Assembly: GCA_937901895.1 (NCBI GenBank)
Contig: CALGTD010000022.1
Span: forward strand, 1 to 64,000
Length of the DNA stretch: 64,000 nt
Direction: 5' to 3'
From: an uncultured Spartobacteria bacterium
GTDB lineage: Bacteria > Verrucomicrobiota > Verrucomicrobiia > Chthoniobacterales > JAATET01
This document shows, piece by piece, positions 36,946 to 45,836 of this stretch. The notes below the pieces were generated by a model. That model had not been told where the DNA came from. It was given only the letters and a program-made list of their open reading frames with translations, and did not search any database. Within the stretch, counting starts at the first letter, position 1. Each line of letters begins with the position of its first letter. Made by a program: the position numbers and the translations under genes.

Positions 36946-37887
36946 TCAGCCATTTTGAGCGGCTCCTGCGACCCTTTCCCATGCCTCGCGTTCGGAGGGG
37001 GAGACGGACCGCGGAAGATCTACGGTAACCACGGCAAAAAAATCTCCTCGACCGCCCGCTGTAGGCAATCCCCGACCACCGAGACGGAACTTCTGCCCGT
37101 TTTGCGTTCCGGCGGGAATCTTCAGTCGGGCTCGCCCGTCCAGGGTATCCACCTCAACCTCGCCGCCCAAAACACATTTCCAGGCGGGCACATTTACTTC
37201 GCGGAGCAGATTGGCGCCCTCCACCTCGTAGTCGGGGTGCTTCTGAAAACGGACGCGCAGATACAAATCCCCCGCGCCCGCGGAGCCGCTTCCTCCCTGA
37301 CCAGCGAGCCGGATGCGCTGACCTTCCCGCACGCCCTTGGGGATTTTCACAGTGTAGGTCTGCACCTCGCCGGATTCCGAGCGGCGGAACGAAATGCGCC
37401 GCGTCGAGCCGTGAAACGCCTCCTCGAGAGTGACCATGATGTCCGCCTCGATGTCGCTTCCGCGCCGAGGCACATTCGTGAATCCGCTTCGCGCAAATCC
37501 CCCGCGTCGTGCGCCGAACATCTGTTCGAAGAAGTCACTGAAACCCGTTCCGCCGAACTCGAACTCGACACCGTCGTCGTCTCCGAAATCGAATCCGCGA
37601 GCCCCGCTGCCAGCCGCGGAGTCCCATGAATAGCCGGGCGGCGGCTGGGCGGCGCCGTGTTCCCAGTTCGCGCCGAATTCGTCGTATCTGCGCCGCTTCT
37701 CCGGGTCCCCGAGCACTTCGTAGGCCTCGTTGATTTCCTTGAACTTCTCCTCCGCGGCCTTCTTGTCTGTTGCGGTGTCCGGATGATGTTTCCGTGCGAG
37801 CTTGCGAAAAGCGCTCTTGATCTCGTCCTGACTCGCGGTCCTCGAAACGCCGAGCGTCTGGTAGTAGTCGCGGAATTGAACAGGCAT
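36946..37887 (-). CDS. CbpA-type DnaJ-domain co-chaperone
   Basis: 313 aa. J-domain at residues 5-70 with the DnaK-activating HPD in [13 protein letters not shown], then a Gly/Phe-rich stretch ([16 protein letters not shown] and following) and the two C-terminal substrate-binding barrels ([35 protein letters not shown]). There is no CxxCxGxG zinc domain, so it is a CbpA/class II type rather than DnaJ itself. Works with DnaK in protein folding and stress. Convergent with the secreted-protein cluster; divergent from serS, 109 bp away. Confidence 0.92.
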   Translation of the reverse strand: MPVQFRDYYQTLGVSRTASQDEIKSAFRKLARKHHPDTATDKKAAEEKFKEINEAYEVLGDPEKRRRYDEFGANWEHGAAQPPPGYSWDSAAGSGARGFDFGDDDGVEFEFGGTGFSDFFEQMFGARRGGFARSGFTNVPRRGSDIEADIMVTLEEAFHGSTRRISFRRSESGEVQTYTVKIPKGVREGQRIRLAGQGGSGSAGAGDLYLRVRFQKHPDYEVEGANLLREVNVPAWKCVLGGEVEVDTLDGRARLKIPAGTQNGQKFRLGGRGLPTAGGRGDFFAVVTVDLPRSVSPSEREAWERVAGAAQNG

Positions 37888-37996
37888 TGGAGAAAACTAG
37901 CAGAATTTACAAAATTCGTTGGATTCCAATTCCGTCAATTCTGTTCATTGTCTCGGCCATCTCCGCCTTCTAGGCTCTGATTCTGACTCATTTTCC

Positions 37997-39259
37997 ATGC
38001 TCGATATCCGCCTCATTCGCGAACAACCCGACGAAGTCAAATCCCGCCTCGCCAGCCGCGGCGCGGATTTTTCCGCGGAGATCGACGCCGTGCTGGCGTG
38101 CGACACGCATCGACGCAAATCCGAGACGGATCTTCAGAATCTCCAGGCCGAACGCAAACGGTTGAGCAAGCAGATCGGAGCGCTTCGGGCGAAGGGCGAG
38201 GATTCCTCAAGCATCGAGGCGGAGGTGAAGTCGTTCGGCGAACGCATGGATGCGCTGCAGCGCGCGGCCACGGATTACGACGAGAAGCAGCGGGACCTGC
38301 TGTTGCGAATTCCGAATCTACCGGAACCATCGGTGCCCGTCGGAAAGGATGCCGCGGACAACCCCGTGCTTCGCGAATGGGGCACGAAACCGGAGATCGC
38401 CGAGCCGCAGGACCACGTGACGATCGTGGATCGGCTCGGGTTGATGGATCTGGATCGCGCGACGAAAATCAGCGGCAGCGGATTCACCTGTTTCACCGGC
38501 GCGGGTGCGCGACTGGAGCGGGCGTTGCTTTCCTTTTTGCTCGATCTGCACACGACGGAGCATGGCTACACTGAGGTGAGCCCGCCGTTCCTCGTGCGCC
38601 GCGACTGCATGATCGGCACCGGCCAGCTGCCGAAGTTCGAGGAAGACATGTATGGCGTGGATGATCTTTTCCTCGCTCCGACCGCCGAGGTCCCGGTGAC
38701 GAATTTGCGCCGCGAGGAACTGCTCGCGGTCGCGGAGCTTCCGATCAAATACGCGGCATACACGCCATGCTTCCGGCGCGAAGCGGGATCGGCCGGACGC
38801 GAGACGCGGGGGATCATTCGCATGCACCAGTTCGACAAGGTCGAACTCGTCAAGATCACGACCCCCGAGAATTCCGCCGCCGAGCTGGAGGCGCTCACCG
38901 CGGATGCCGAGCGGGTGCTTCAGCTCCTCGGTCTGCACTATCGCGTCATCGAACTTTGCACGGGAGACCTCGGCTTTGGCTCGCAAAAAACCTACGACAT
39001 CGAGGTCTGGTCGCCGGGCCAGCAGGCGTATCTCGAGGTTTCGAGTTGCTCGAATTTCGGGGACTATCAGGCGCGCCGGATGAACCTGCGGTTCAAGGAC
39101 GCCGAGGGCAAAAACCGCTTCTGCCACACGTTGAACGGATCCGGCACCGCACTTGCCCGACTTTATGTCGCGCTCATCGAGAGCGGCCTCCAGCCGGACG
39201 GCTCGATCCGGCTGCCGGAGCCGCTGCACCGCTACTTTGGAAGCGACCGTATCGGCTGA
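37997..39259 (+). CDS. serS: Seryl-tRNA synthetase
   Basis: 420-aa class II synthetase. N-terminal coiled-coil tRNA-binding arm (about 30-100), motif 2 FRREAGSAGRETRGIIRMHQ and motif 3 NGSGTALARLYVALIE. Charges tRNA-Ser and also supplies Ser for selenocysteine where used. ATG 37997 gives the family start MLDIRLIREQPDEVK. Immediately followed by tilS, whose start codon is 1 bp after the stop. Confidence 0.98.
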   Translation: MLDIRLIREQPDEVKSRLASRGADFSAEIDAVLACDTHRRKSETDLQNLQAERKRLSKQIGALRAKGEDSSSIEAEVKSFGERMDALQRAATDYDEKQRDLLLRIPNLPEPSVPVGKDAADNPVLREWGTKPEIAEPQDHVTIVDRLGLMDLDRATKISGSGFTCFTGAGARLERALLSFLLDLHTTEHGYTEVSPPFLVRRDCMIGTGQLPKFEEDMYGVDDLFLAPTAEVPVTNLRREELLAVAELPIKYAAYTPCFRREAGSAGRETRGIIRMHQFDKVELVKITTPENSAAELEALTADAERVLQLLGLHYRVIELCTGDLGFGSQKTYDIEVWSPGQQAYLEVSSCSNFGDYQARRMNLRFKDAEGKNRFCHTLNGSGTALARLYVALIESGLQPDGSIRLPEPLHRYFGSDRIG

Positions 39260-39260
39260 T

Positions 39261-40211
39261 TTGTTTCCGTCGGAGCTGGAGAAGGCGACGTCCGGTCTCT
39301 CCAGACGACGAAAGTATCTCATCGCGATTTCCGGGGGTCGAGACTCGGTGGCGCTCCTGCATGGGTTGAAACGGCTGGGATTCCAACGGCTTGTCGTGCT
39401 GCATCTGGACCATCGACTGCGCGGGCGTCAGTCGACGGGAGACGCGAGATTTGTTCGTGCGCTCGCGGGACGGCTCGGATTGCGGGCGATCTGCGGTCGG
39501 GGAAATGTCCGGGAGTATGCGGAGCAGCGGGGGCTGTCGATCGAGACGGCCGCCCGGGAATTACGGCATGTGTTTTTTGCCCGGTGCGTCGCGACCGAAC
39601 GGTGCCGGTTTCTTTTTCTCGCACATCACGCCGACGATCAGGTCGAGACGTGTTTGTTCCACTTTCTCCGCGGATCGGGACCGGCCGGGATTCGTGGCAT
39701 GCGATCGGTTTCGAAGATGTCCGTCGGCGGGAGAACGATCACCGTGCTCCGTCCGATGCTGGAAATTTCGCGGGAGTCGATCGACGCGTTCCTGACACGA
39801 CATCATCTGCGCTTTCGGGAGGACGCGTCGAATCGCAGCACGGCTCACACACGAAACCGCATCCGCCACGAGCTCCTACCGGTGATTCGCGGAATCATGG
39901 GTGCCTCCGCAGCGCATGCGATCCGGAGGGCAGGGAGAATTTTCTCGGCAGAGGACGATTTTTTGGAGGAGCTGACGCCCGAACTCGACGTTGAGCCGCA
40001 GGTGCGGGTGCTGCGCGAGATGCCGTTGGCGCTGCGCCGTCGGGCAGTGCGCCGATGGCTGGCAGCGGAAGGCGTGCCCGAACCGGGCTTCGAGCGGACG
40101 GAACGAGTGCTCGATCTGATCGCGGAAGGCGCGAGAGTGGCGAAAATCAACCTCCCTCTGGGCTGGCACGTGCGGCGCAGCAAGGGGAGATTGTTCATCG
40201 AACGCGGATGA
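39261..40211 (+). CDS. tilS: tRNA(Ile)-lysidine synthase
   Basis: 316 aa. The PP-loop ATPase motif is near the N-terminus (LIAISGGRDSVALLHGL), with LDHRLRGRQSTGDARFV and HHADDQVETCLFHFLRGSG. TilS puts lysidine on the wobble C of tRNA-Ile(CAU), an essential step for AUA decoding. No ATG or GTG gives a sensible start; TTG 39261 lies 1 bp after the serS stop and places the P-loop at the usual distance, so coupled translation from TTG is likely. The C-terminal domain is shorter than in E. coli TilS (432 aa). Confidence 0.9.
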   Translation: MFPSELEKATSGLSRRRKYLIAISGGRDSVALLHGLKRLGFQRLVVLHLDHRLRGRQSTGDARFVRALAGRLGLRAICGRGNVREYAEQRGLSIETAARELRHVFFARCVATERCRFLFLAHHADDQVETCLFHFLRGSGPAGIRGMRSVSKMSVGGRTITVLRPMLEISRESIDAFLTRHHLRFREDASNRSTAHTRNRIRHELLPVIRGIMGASAAHAIRRAGRIFSAEDDFLEELTPELDVEPQVRVLREMPLALRRRAVRRWLAAEGVPEPGFERTERVLDLIAEGARVAKINLPLGWHVRRSKGRLFIERG

Positions 40212-40217
40212 CGGCCG

Positions 40218-42509
40218 TCAGCGGCGGAGGACCTTCACTCGCGCGATCTTCGAGAAATTGCCGTGACCATCAACGGCGCGGATCTGTGCCACCACGCGGC
40301 GTTTGCTGCCTTTGAACCGGACCACGGCCTTCCATGTCGAGCCATTGAATTTCGCCGCCTTGAATCCCCCCTTGCCGGCCTTGTATTCCACGCGTGCGAT
40401 TCCGGAAGCGTCGGATGCCTTCCCGCGAATGACCACCTTGCGGGCGCTGGTCCGGATGGTCTTTCCTCCGTTCACCTTGAGGGTCGGTGCGACGAATTCC
40501 CTCGGCGTGACGATGAATGCGTAAGCCGCCCCGGAGTCGAGCGCGGCGTTGGAGGCCTGGTCTCCATTAATGCCGGTGGCGCTGCTGTCTTCGAAGCGAG
40601 CGCCGACGAGAGCCAGCGTTCCATCGATCGCGACGCTGCACCCGAAGCGGTCGTTGGACTGGGTGTTTGACGCCTTGAGATACGCCTCCTGGAACCATGT
40701 CGTGCCGTTTCGCTGAAACACGTAGGCCGCCCCGGAGCTCAAGGCCCCAAGGTTTTCCTGGCTGCCGTTGATGCCAACGGAGTCGCTATCCTCGAAATGA
40801 GCTCCGACGATCAAGGCGTTGCCGGAGAGTGCCAGAGCGTCGCCGAACTCATTTCCGACACTGTTCGTCGAGGGTTTCAAATAAGCCTGCTGCGTCCAGT
40901 TTGCCGCACCTCGGACGAGCACATACACCGCGCCGGAGTTGGCGGTTCCATCGCCCTGGCTGCCGTTCACGCCGGACGTGGGGCTGTCTTCGAACGGAGC
41001 TCCGACCGCGAGGGAATTGCCGGAAACGGAAACGGCTGTCCCGTATTCATCACCGGCGCCGGCATTGGAGGCCTTGAGCATCTGATCGAAGCTCCAGACT
41101 CCACCTGCCCGCGAGTAGGTGTAGGCCGCTCCCGAGTCGGCGGCGGTGGTATCTTCCTGATACGCGCCGACCGCGACACGATCACCGGACACGGATACCG
41201 CGATGCCAAACCGGTCGTCCGCTCCCGTGTTTGACGCCTTGAGATAGGCCTGTTGCGACCAGGCGTTGGCCACGCGGTGAAACACATATGCGGCTCCAGC
41301 TTCGGCCGCGAGGTTGTTGTTCCCTCCGTTCACTCCCGTGCTCGAGCTGTCCTCGAAAGGTGCTCCGACAACGATCGTGTCACCGTCGATGCTTACTGAT
41401 GCCCCAAAGCGGTCCCCGGTGCCGGTATTCGACGCTTTGAGATAGGCCTGCTGCGACCAGACTCCCGCTACGCGATGGAAAACATAAGCCGCGCCGGATG
41501 CGCTGGCGCCGTCGTTGTCTGGACCATCGATGCCGGTGCTGCTGCCGTCCTCGGCAGGCGCGCCAATGACGATCGTGTCGCCAGAGATCGCCACCGCTTC
41601 GCCGAAATTGTCGAGTGCGCCGGTGTTCGAGGCTTTGAGGTAGGCCTGCTGGGACCAGACTCCGTTTTCCCGAATGAACACGTAGGCCGCGCCGGCATTG
41701 TTTGCCGAGTTATCCGCGGCGTTGCCGTTCACCCCCACGGCACTGCTGTCCTCCTCGGGCGCGCCGATCACCGCCGTGTTTCCGGAAACGGCGACCGAGG
41801 TGCCAAACAAATCGTTCACACCTGTGTTGGATGCCTTCAGGTAGGCGTTCTGCGCCACTGGGTCGATGGTAATCGGATACGTGGCGTCCCGCTCGTCCAC
41901 GGAAATCTGAATTCCCCCGTCCGTCGGCGCGAATGTCGCGGGGAGGACCCGTCCCTCCGCATCCCACGCCAGCAGACCGCCGTAGGAAATGTCGCTGCGA
42001 CCGTCCGCGCTTTTGAATGTTACGCTCCGGAGGTCCGGATTCACCTCGGGTTTGTGGTCGCCACGAATCGCGAGGCGGAGCGTCAAATGGGTCGAGGTCC
42101 CTGCCACCGGGCGTCGAACAATGGTCCAGCCCTGCTGCAGCCCGCGGTCGTCATTCACGAACCATTCGCGGACATCCTCACTCCATCGGTAAACAAGGCG
42201 GTTTGCGTCCGCCGAAGGGTGGGCGACCTCGGACTTCGGAAGCTCGGGCGAATCTTCGAAACCGACCGAAAGCAGCTCCAAGCCCCAGGCTTCGCTGGTG
42301 GAGAATCCCCGTCCGTCGAATTCGATGGTCCAGCTCTGACGGACATTTCGCGTGCGATGCCCATCCCCGACCGAGGTGATGTTGTGACGGGCGGATTTGT
42401 AGGCATCACCGAGGGAGCGGAGATCGTGACCGTGCGTTTGAGCAACTGCCAGGAGCGCGGAAAGAGGAAGCAGACGAGTGAGGAAACCGGCAGTTTTCGC
42501 AGAAGTCAT
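40218..42509 (-). CDS. Secreted FG-GAP repeat protein with C-terminal Ig-like domain
   Basis: 763 aa with a signal peptide (about 1-26). After a roughly 190-residue N-terminal domain come seven tandem repeats of 55-70 aa, each starting near AYLKASNTG, with FG.SVAISGDT, V(V/I)GAP.ED and GAAYVF blocks. These are FG-GAP/beta-propeller-type blades; seven copies would make one complete propeller. The last about 90 residues (starting VAPTLKVNGGKTIRTSARKV) look like an Ig-like/cadherin-type module with a basic end. No sorting signal is visible. A role in surface or extracellular binding is inference. ATG 42507-42509 gives the signal peptide. Confidence 0.88.
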   Translation of the reverse strand: MTSAKTAGFLTRLLPLSALLAVAQTHGHDLRSLGDAYKSARHNITSVGDGHRTRNVRQSWTIEFDGRGFSTSEAWGLELLSVGFEDSPELPKSEVAHPSADANRLVYRWSEDVREWFVNDDRGLQQGWTIVRRPVAGTSTHLTLRLAIRGDHKPEVNPDLRSVTFKSADGRSDISYGGLLAWDAEGRVLPATFAPTDGGIQISVDERDATYPITIDPVAQNAYLKASNTGVNDLFGTSVAVSGNTAVIGAPEEDSSAVGVNGNAADNSANNAGAAYVFIRENGVWSQQAYLKASNTGALDNFGEAVAISGDTIVIGAPAEDGSSTGIDGPDNDGASASGAAYVFHRVAGVWSQQAYLKASNTGTGDRFGASVSIDGDTIVVGAPFEDSSSTGVNGGNNNLAAEAGAAYVFHRVANAWSQQAYLKASNTGADDRFGIAVSVSGDRVAVGAYQEDTTAADSGAAYTYSRAGGVWSFDQMLKASNAGAGDEYGTAVSVSGNSLAVGAPFEDSPTSGVNGSQGDGTANSGAVYVLVRGAANWTQQAYLKPSTNSVGNEFGDALALSGNALIVGAHFEDSDSVGINGSQENLGALSSGAAYVFQRNGTTWFQEAYLKASNTQSNDRFGCSVAIDGTLALVGARFEDSSATGINGDQASNAALDSGAAYAFIVTPREFVAPTLKVNGGKTIRTSARKVVIRGKASDASGIARVEYKAGKGGFKAAKFNGSTWKAVVRFKGSKRRVVAQIRAVDGHGNFSKIARVKVLRR

Positions 42510-42587
42510 AATTTCAGGAGCCTTTCTACAAGTTTCATACAATACCCGGTTCGCAAGACAAATGTCCGCCGCCGAATTCAGGATGGC

Positions 42588-43976
42588 CTACTTGCCGCGA
42601 AACCGTCGAAGGGTCCGCTCCCGCTCCTGTCGATGATCGACGATGGGGAGGGGGTAGCCTCTCACGAGCGACATGCCGTCCGGCGGAGGCGCGAAAAGAC
42701 GCGTGGCACTTACGTCGCGCATCTCCGGGAGCCAGCGCTTGATGTAGGCTCCATCGGGGTCGTATCGCTTGCCCTGCGTCCAGGGATTTTGAATGCGGAA
42801 GTAGGGCGCGGCATCGGCGCCAGTGCCCGCGCACCATTGCCAGTTGAAGTTGTTGATTGCGATCTCGCCGTCGGTGAGCTGCTGCATGAACCAGCTTTCG
42901 CCCTGACGCCAGTGAACGTGCAGGTCTTTCGTGAGAAACATCGCGACGATCATGCGGGCGCGATTGGGCATGAAACCCGTTTCCCGCAGCTCGCGCATCG
43001 CGGCATCGACGATCGGAAAGCCGGTCTCGCCGTTTCTCCAGCGATCAAAATCCGCCTCCGTGCCCGGCCACCGCACGCCACGATACTTCGGCTGAAAATC
43101 CTGCTCGAGCACCTGAGGCCAGTGCCAGAGCACCTGCATGGAAAACTCCCGCCAAATCAATTCGTTGATGAACGCGTGCACACCTTTGCGTTCGTCGGCA
43201 GGCAGGTCGGAGAGGCTGGCCTGGCAGCGCTCGAACACCTCCCGAATCGACAGAAGGCCAAACCGCAGGTCCTGCGAGAGTCGAGAAGTCGCCGGAGCGG
43301 CAAGGTTGTTCCTGCAGTCGGCATAGCGCGCGATGTCCGTCGCGAGAAACGCTTTCAAGCGTTTGCGGGCGGCGGGTTCCCCGGGTTCGCGGATCGTGCC
43401 GGAAGATGTGAGGTCCCAACCGGCGAGCGAGGGCAGGGGATCTGTCACGCTGGACTCCGGGGTGCGCAGTTTGCGCAGGCGTCCGGTTGGGCGCGGATGA
43501 TCGAGCTTCAACCATGCCTTCGAATACGGCGTGAAAACGCGAAAGGGCTCCCCCTTGCCGGTGAGGATCTCGTCGCGCTCGTGGATGCAGACATCCTTGA
43601 AGTCGTAAACCTTCACGCCGATGCGTCGCGCCATTGCGGCGAGCCGCTCCTCCACCTTGCGCCCGAACGGATCCGGATCCCGGTTGAAAAAGATGGCCTC
43701 CGCGCGAGTCTCGACGGCGAGCCGCTCCAGCTCTTCCACGGCGTCGCCGCTTCGCACAATCAAACGGCCTCCGATCCGTTCGAGATTCTCCGCCAGGGAA
43801 CGAACGCTGCCGCAAAGAAAGGCTTGCCGGTGCGGTCCGGTCCATCGGTGGTTGCCGCGCCAGTCTCTCCGCACGTAGACGGGAATCACGAACTCTGCAG
43901 CGCGGGCGGCGGCGGCGAGTGCCGTGTTGTCGGTGATCCGGAGATCGCGGCGGAACCAGTGGATGGCGACCTTCAA
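42588..43976 (-). CDS. phrB: Deoxyribodipyrimidine photo-lyase
   Basis: 462-aa cryptochrome/photolyase family protein. N-terminal antenna domain (AIHWFRRDLRITDNTAL), then the FAD domain with GETGFPIVDAAMRELRETG, MPNRARMIVAMFLTKDLHVHW and, after it, FNWQWCAGTGADAAPYFRI and NPWTQGKRYDPDGAYIKRW. Repairs UV-induced cyclobutane dimers with light. There is no ATG near the family N-terminus; TTG 43974-43976 gives LKVAIHWFRRDLR and is taken as the start. The gene faces lpxI across 51 bp that contain heptamer repeats. Confidence 0.94.
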   Translation of the reverse strand: MKVAIHWFRRDLRITDNTALAAAARAAEFVIPVYVRRDWRGNHRWTGPHRQAFLCGSVRSLAENLERIGGRLIVRSGDAVEELERLAVETRAEAIFFNRDPDPFGRKVEERLAAMARRIGVKVYDFKDVCIHERDEILTGKGEPFRVFTPYSKAWLKLDHPRPTGRLRKLRTPESSVTDPLPSLAGWDLTSSGTIREPGEPAARKRLKAFLATDIARYADCRNNLAAPATSRLSQDLRFGLLSIREVFERCQASLSDLPADERKGVHAFINELIWREFSMQVLWHWPQVLEQDFQPKYRGVRWPGTEADFDRWRNGETGFPIVDAAMRELRETGFMPNRARMIVAMFLTKDLHVHWRQGESWFMQQLTDGEIAINNFNWQWCAGTGADAAPYFRIQNPWTQGKRYDPDGAYIKRWLPEMRDVSATRLFAPPPDGMSLVRGYPLPIVDHRQERERTLRRFRGK

Positions 43977-43979
43977 ATT

Positions 43980-44007
43980 TTGGATTTTGGATTTGGGATT
44001 CCGGATT
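43980..44007. repeat. Heptanucleotide tandem repeat (4 units)
   Basis: TTGGATT, TTGGATT, TGGGATT, CCGGATT in direct succession. A short tandem repeat between the divergent phrB and lpxI starts, overlapping the region where both promoters must lie. Confidence 0.7.
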
Positions 44008-44027
44008 GATACGAATGGAGATTCACT

Positions 44028-44843
44028 TTGGACACGCCGAAATCGATTTTCCTCATCGCCGGCAGCGGCCGGTATCCGGCGCTGGTCGCACGGGCTGCCC
44101 GCCGGGCCGGCGTCGGCCATGTTGCGATGGCGGCGTTCGAAGGAGAGACCGAGCAGGCCACCGCGGATCTGGCGGACACTGTGACATGGATGCGTGTTGG
44201 CCAGCTAGGGAGACTGCTCGACGCGGCGAAATCCTCCGGAGCGTCGGGAGCGATCATGGCCGGTCAGATCGCGCCAAAGAATCTGTTCGATCTGCGCCCC
44301 GATGTGAGGGCGTTGATGCTGCTCGCGACGATCAAGGAGCGGAATGCGGAGACGCTGTTTGGCGCGATCGCCGGGGCGCTGGGGAAAGTTGGCGTCGAGC
44401 TGCTGCCGGCCACGACCTTTCTCGAAGACCAGCTTGCCCCGGAAGGACAGATTGCAGGGCCCAGGCTCAAGGCGCGCGAAATCGAGGATGCGGCGTTCGG
44501 TTTGCGAATCGCCAAGGAAACCAGCCGGCTCGATATCGGACAAACGGTCGTGGTGAAAAACGGAACCGTGCTCGCTGTGGAGGCCTTCGAGGGAACGAAC
44601 GAGGCGATCGAGCGAGGCGGACGCGTGGGACGCGGTGGCGGATTCGTGGTGAAAGTTTCGAAGCCGGGTCAGGACCTGAGGTTCGACGTGCCTGTCGTCG
44701 GCGAGACGACGGTGGAGGTGGCTGCGAACGCGGGCCTTCGCGGAATTGTGCCGGAGGCAGGAGCGGTGCTGTTGCTGGATCGCGACGCGGTCGCCGCCGC
44801 AGCGGAGAAGCGGGGATTGACCCTTTTTGGAGTGAAGCAATGA
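44028..44843 (+). CDS. lpxI: UDP-2,3-diacylglucosamine diphosphatase LpxI
   Basis: 271 aa of the LpxI (DUF1009) family, which makes lipid X from UDP-2,3-diacylglucosamine in lipid A synthesis in bacteria lacking LpxH. Motifs: IFLIAGSGRYPALVARAAR at the start, GAIMAGQIAPKNLFDLRPD, and C-terminal DIGQTVVVKNGTVLAVEAFEG, GGGFVVKVSKPGQDLRFDVP. Start TTG 44028 has GGAG 7 bp upstream, a well-placed ribosome site. Its stop overlaps the next start (ATGA). Confidence 0.93.
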   Translation: MDTPKSIFLIAGSGRYPALVARAARRAGVGHVAMAAFEGETEQATADLADTVTWMRVGQLGRLLDAAKSSGASGAIMAGQIAPKNLFDLRPDVRALMLLATIKERNAETLFGAIAGALGKVGVELLPATTFLEDQLAPEGQIAGPRLKAREIEDAAFGLRIAKETSRLDIGQTVVVKNGTVLAVEAFEGTNEAIERGGRVGRGGGFVVKVSKPGQDLRFDVPVVGETTVEVAANAGLRGIVPEAGAVLLLDRDAVAAAAEKRGLTLFGVKQ

Positions 44844-45829
44844 AGAAGATGCGCGCAGGAGTCGTCGGCACGGGACACATGGGAATGCACCACGTGCGCG
44901 CCTATGCCGACCTGCCCGACTGCGAACTTACGGCCGTCTACGATGCAAACCCCGATGCCGCACGCGCCGCGGCGAAGAAGTTTGGAGCATCGGTCGCCGG
45001 ATCGCTGGAGGAGTTTGCGGACATGGTGGACGCGGCGACGATCTGCACGCCCACGGTCACGCACTTCGAGATTGGAAAATTCCTCCTCGAACGCGGGAAG
45101 CATCTGCTCGTCGAAAAGCCGATTGCTGAGAATGCCGCGGACGCGAAGGAACTCGCGCGTCTCGCCCAGGAACGTGGCTGCGTGCTGCAGGTCGGCCACA
45201 TCGAACGCTTCAATCCCACGCTGGCCGCGCTCGAGGCGAAGTTGAAAAATCCCCGCTTCCTCGAGGTCACGCGACTCTCGCCATATCCCGACCGCAGCAC
45301 CGACATCGGTGTCGTGCTCGACCTGATGATTCACGACATCGAGATCATTCTTCATCTCGTGCGCTCTCCGATCGTGAGTATGGACCCGGTCGGCATTGCG
45401 GTTCTGAGCAAGGGCGAGGACATCGCGAACGTCCGCTTCCGGTTTGAAAACGGTTGCGTGGCCAACGTCACCGCGAGCCGCATCAGCATGGATCGCCTGC
45501 GCAAGATCCGCGTCTTCCAGGAGGATGCGTATCTCTCGCTCGATTATCAAAAGCAGGACGGCGTGATGCTTCGCCTCGAAGGAAAGAAAATCGCCCGGGA
45601 AAAGGTCGAGGTGCAAAAGGGTGATGCGCTGAGACGCCAGCTCACGTCGTTTCTGGAATGCGCCCGCGACGGCTTGCAGCCACGCGTTTCCGGGCAGGAG
45701 GCGGCGCGTGCGCTCGAGATTGCGCTGGAGATCACCCGGCAAATCGAAGCTGCGGATCCGCGCAAGGAACGAAACCCGGAACTCGCGCAGATGGTCGAAA
45801 AGGGCGGCGATTTGTGGAAGTCGGCGTAG
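44840..45829 (+). CDS. Gfo/Idh/MocA family oxidoreductase
   Basis: 329 aa. N-terminal Rossmann fold with AGVVGTGHMGMHHVRAY and the catalytic-lysine EKPIAENAADAK; the C-terminal alpha/beta domain has LDLMIHDIEIILHL. An NAD(P)-dependent sugar dehydrogenase by family. It overlaps lpxI by 4 bp and precedes lpxB by 7 bp. Known: GnnA, of this family, oxidises the 3-position of UDP-GlcNAc for 3-amino lipid A in some Gram-negatives. A GnnA-like role is suggested by position only; no GnnB aminotransferase is nearby. Confidence 0.88.
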   Translation: MKKMRAGVVGTGHMGMHHVRAYADLPDCELTAVYDANPDAARAAAKKFGASVAGSLEEFADMVDAATICTPTVTHFEIGKFLLERGKHLLVEKPIAENAADAKELARLAQERGCVLQVGHIERFNPTLAALEAKLKNPRFLEVTRLSPYPDRSTDIGVVLDLMIHDIEIILHLVRSPIVSMDPVGIAVLSKGEDIANVRFRFENGCVANVTASRISMDRLRKIRVFQEDAYLSLDYQKQDGVMLRLEGKKIAREKVEVQKGDALRRQLTSFLECARDGLQPRVSGQEAARALEIALEITRQIEAADPRKERNPELAQMVEKGGDLWKSA

Positions 45830-45836
45830 CCTGCGG

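Noticed and set aside
43977..44120. 48-codon N-terminal extension of the photolyase
   Set aside because: It would run antisense into lpxI, and it translates the heptamer repeat (NPKSKIQN); the photolyase domain begins right after TTG 43976.
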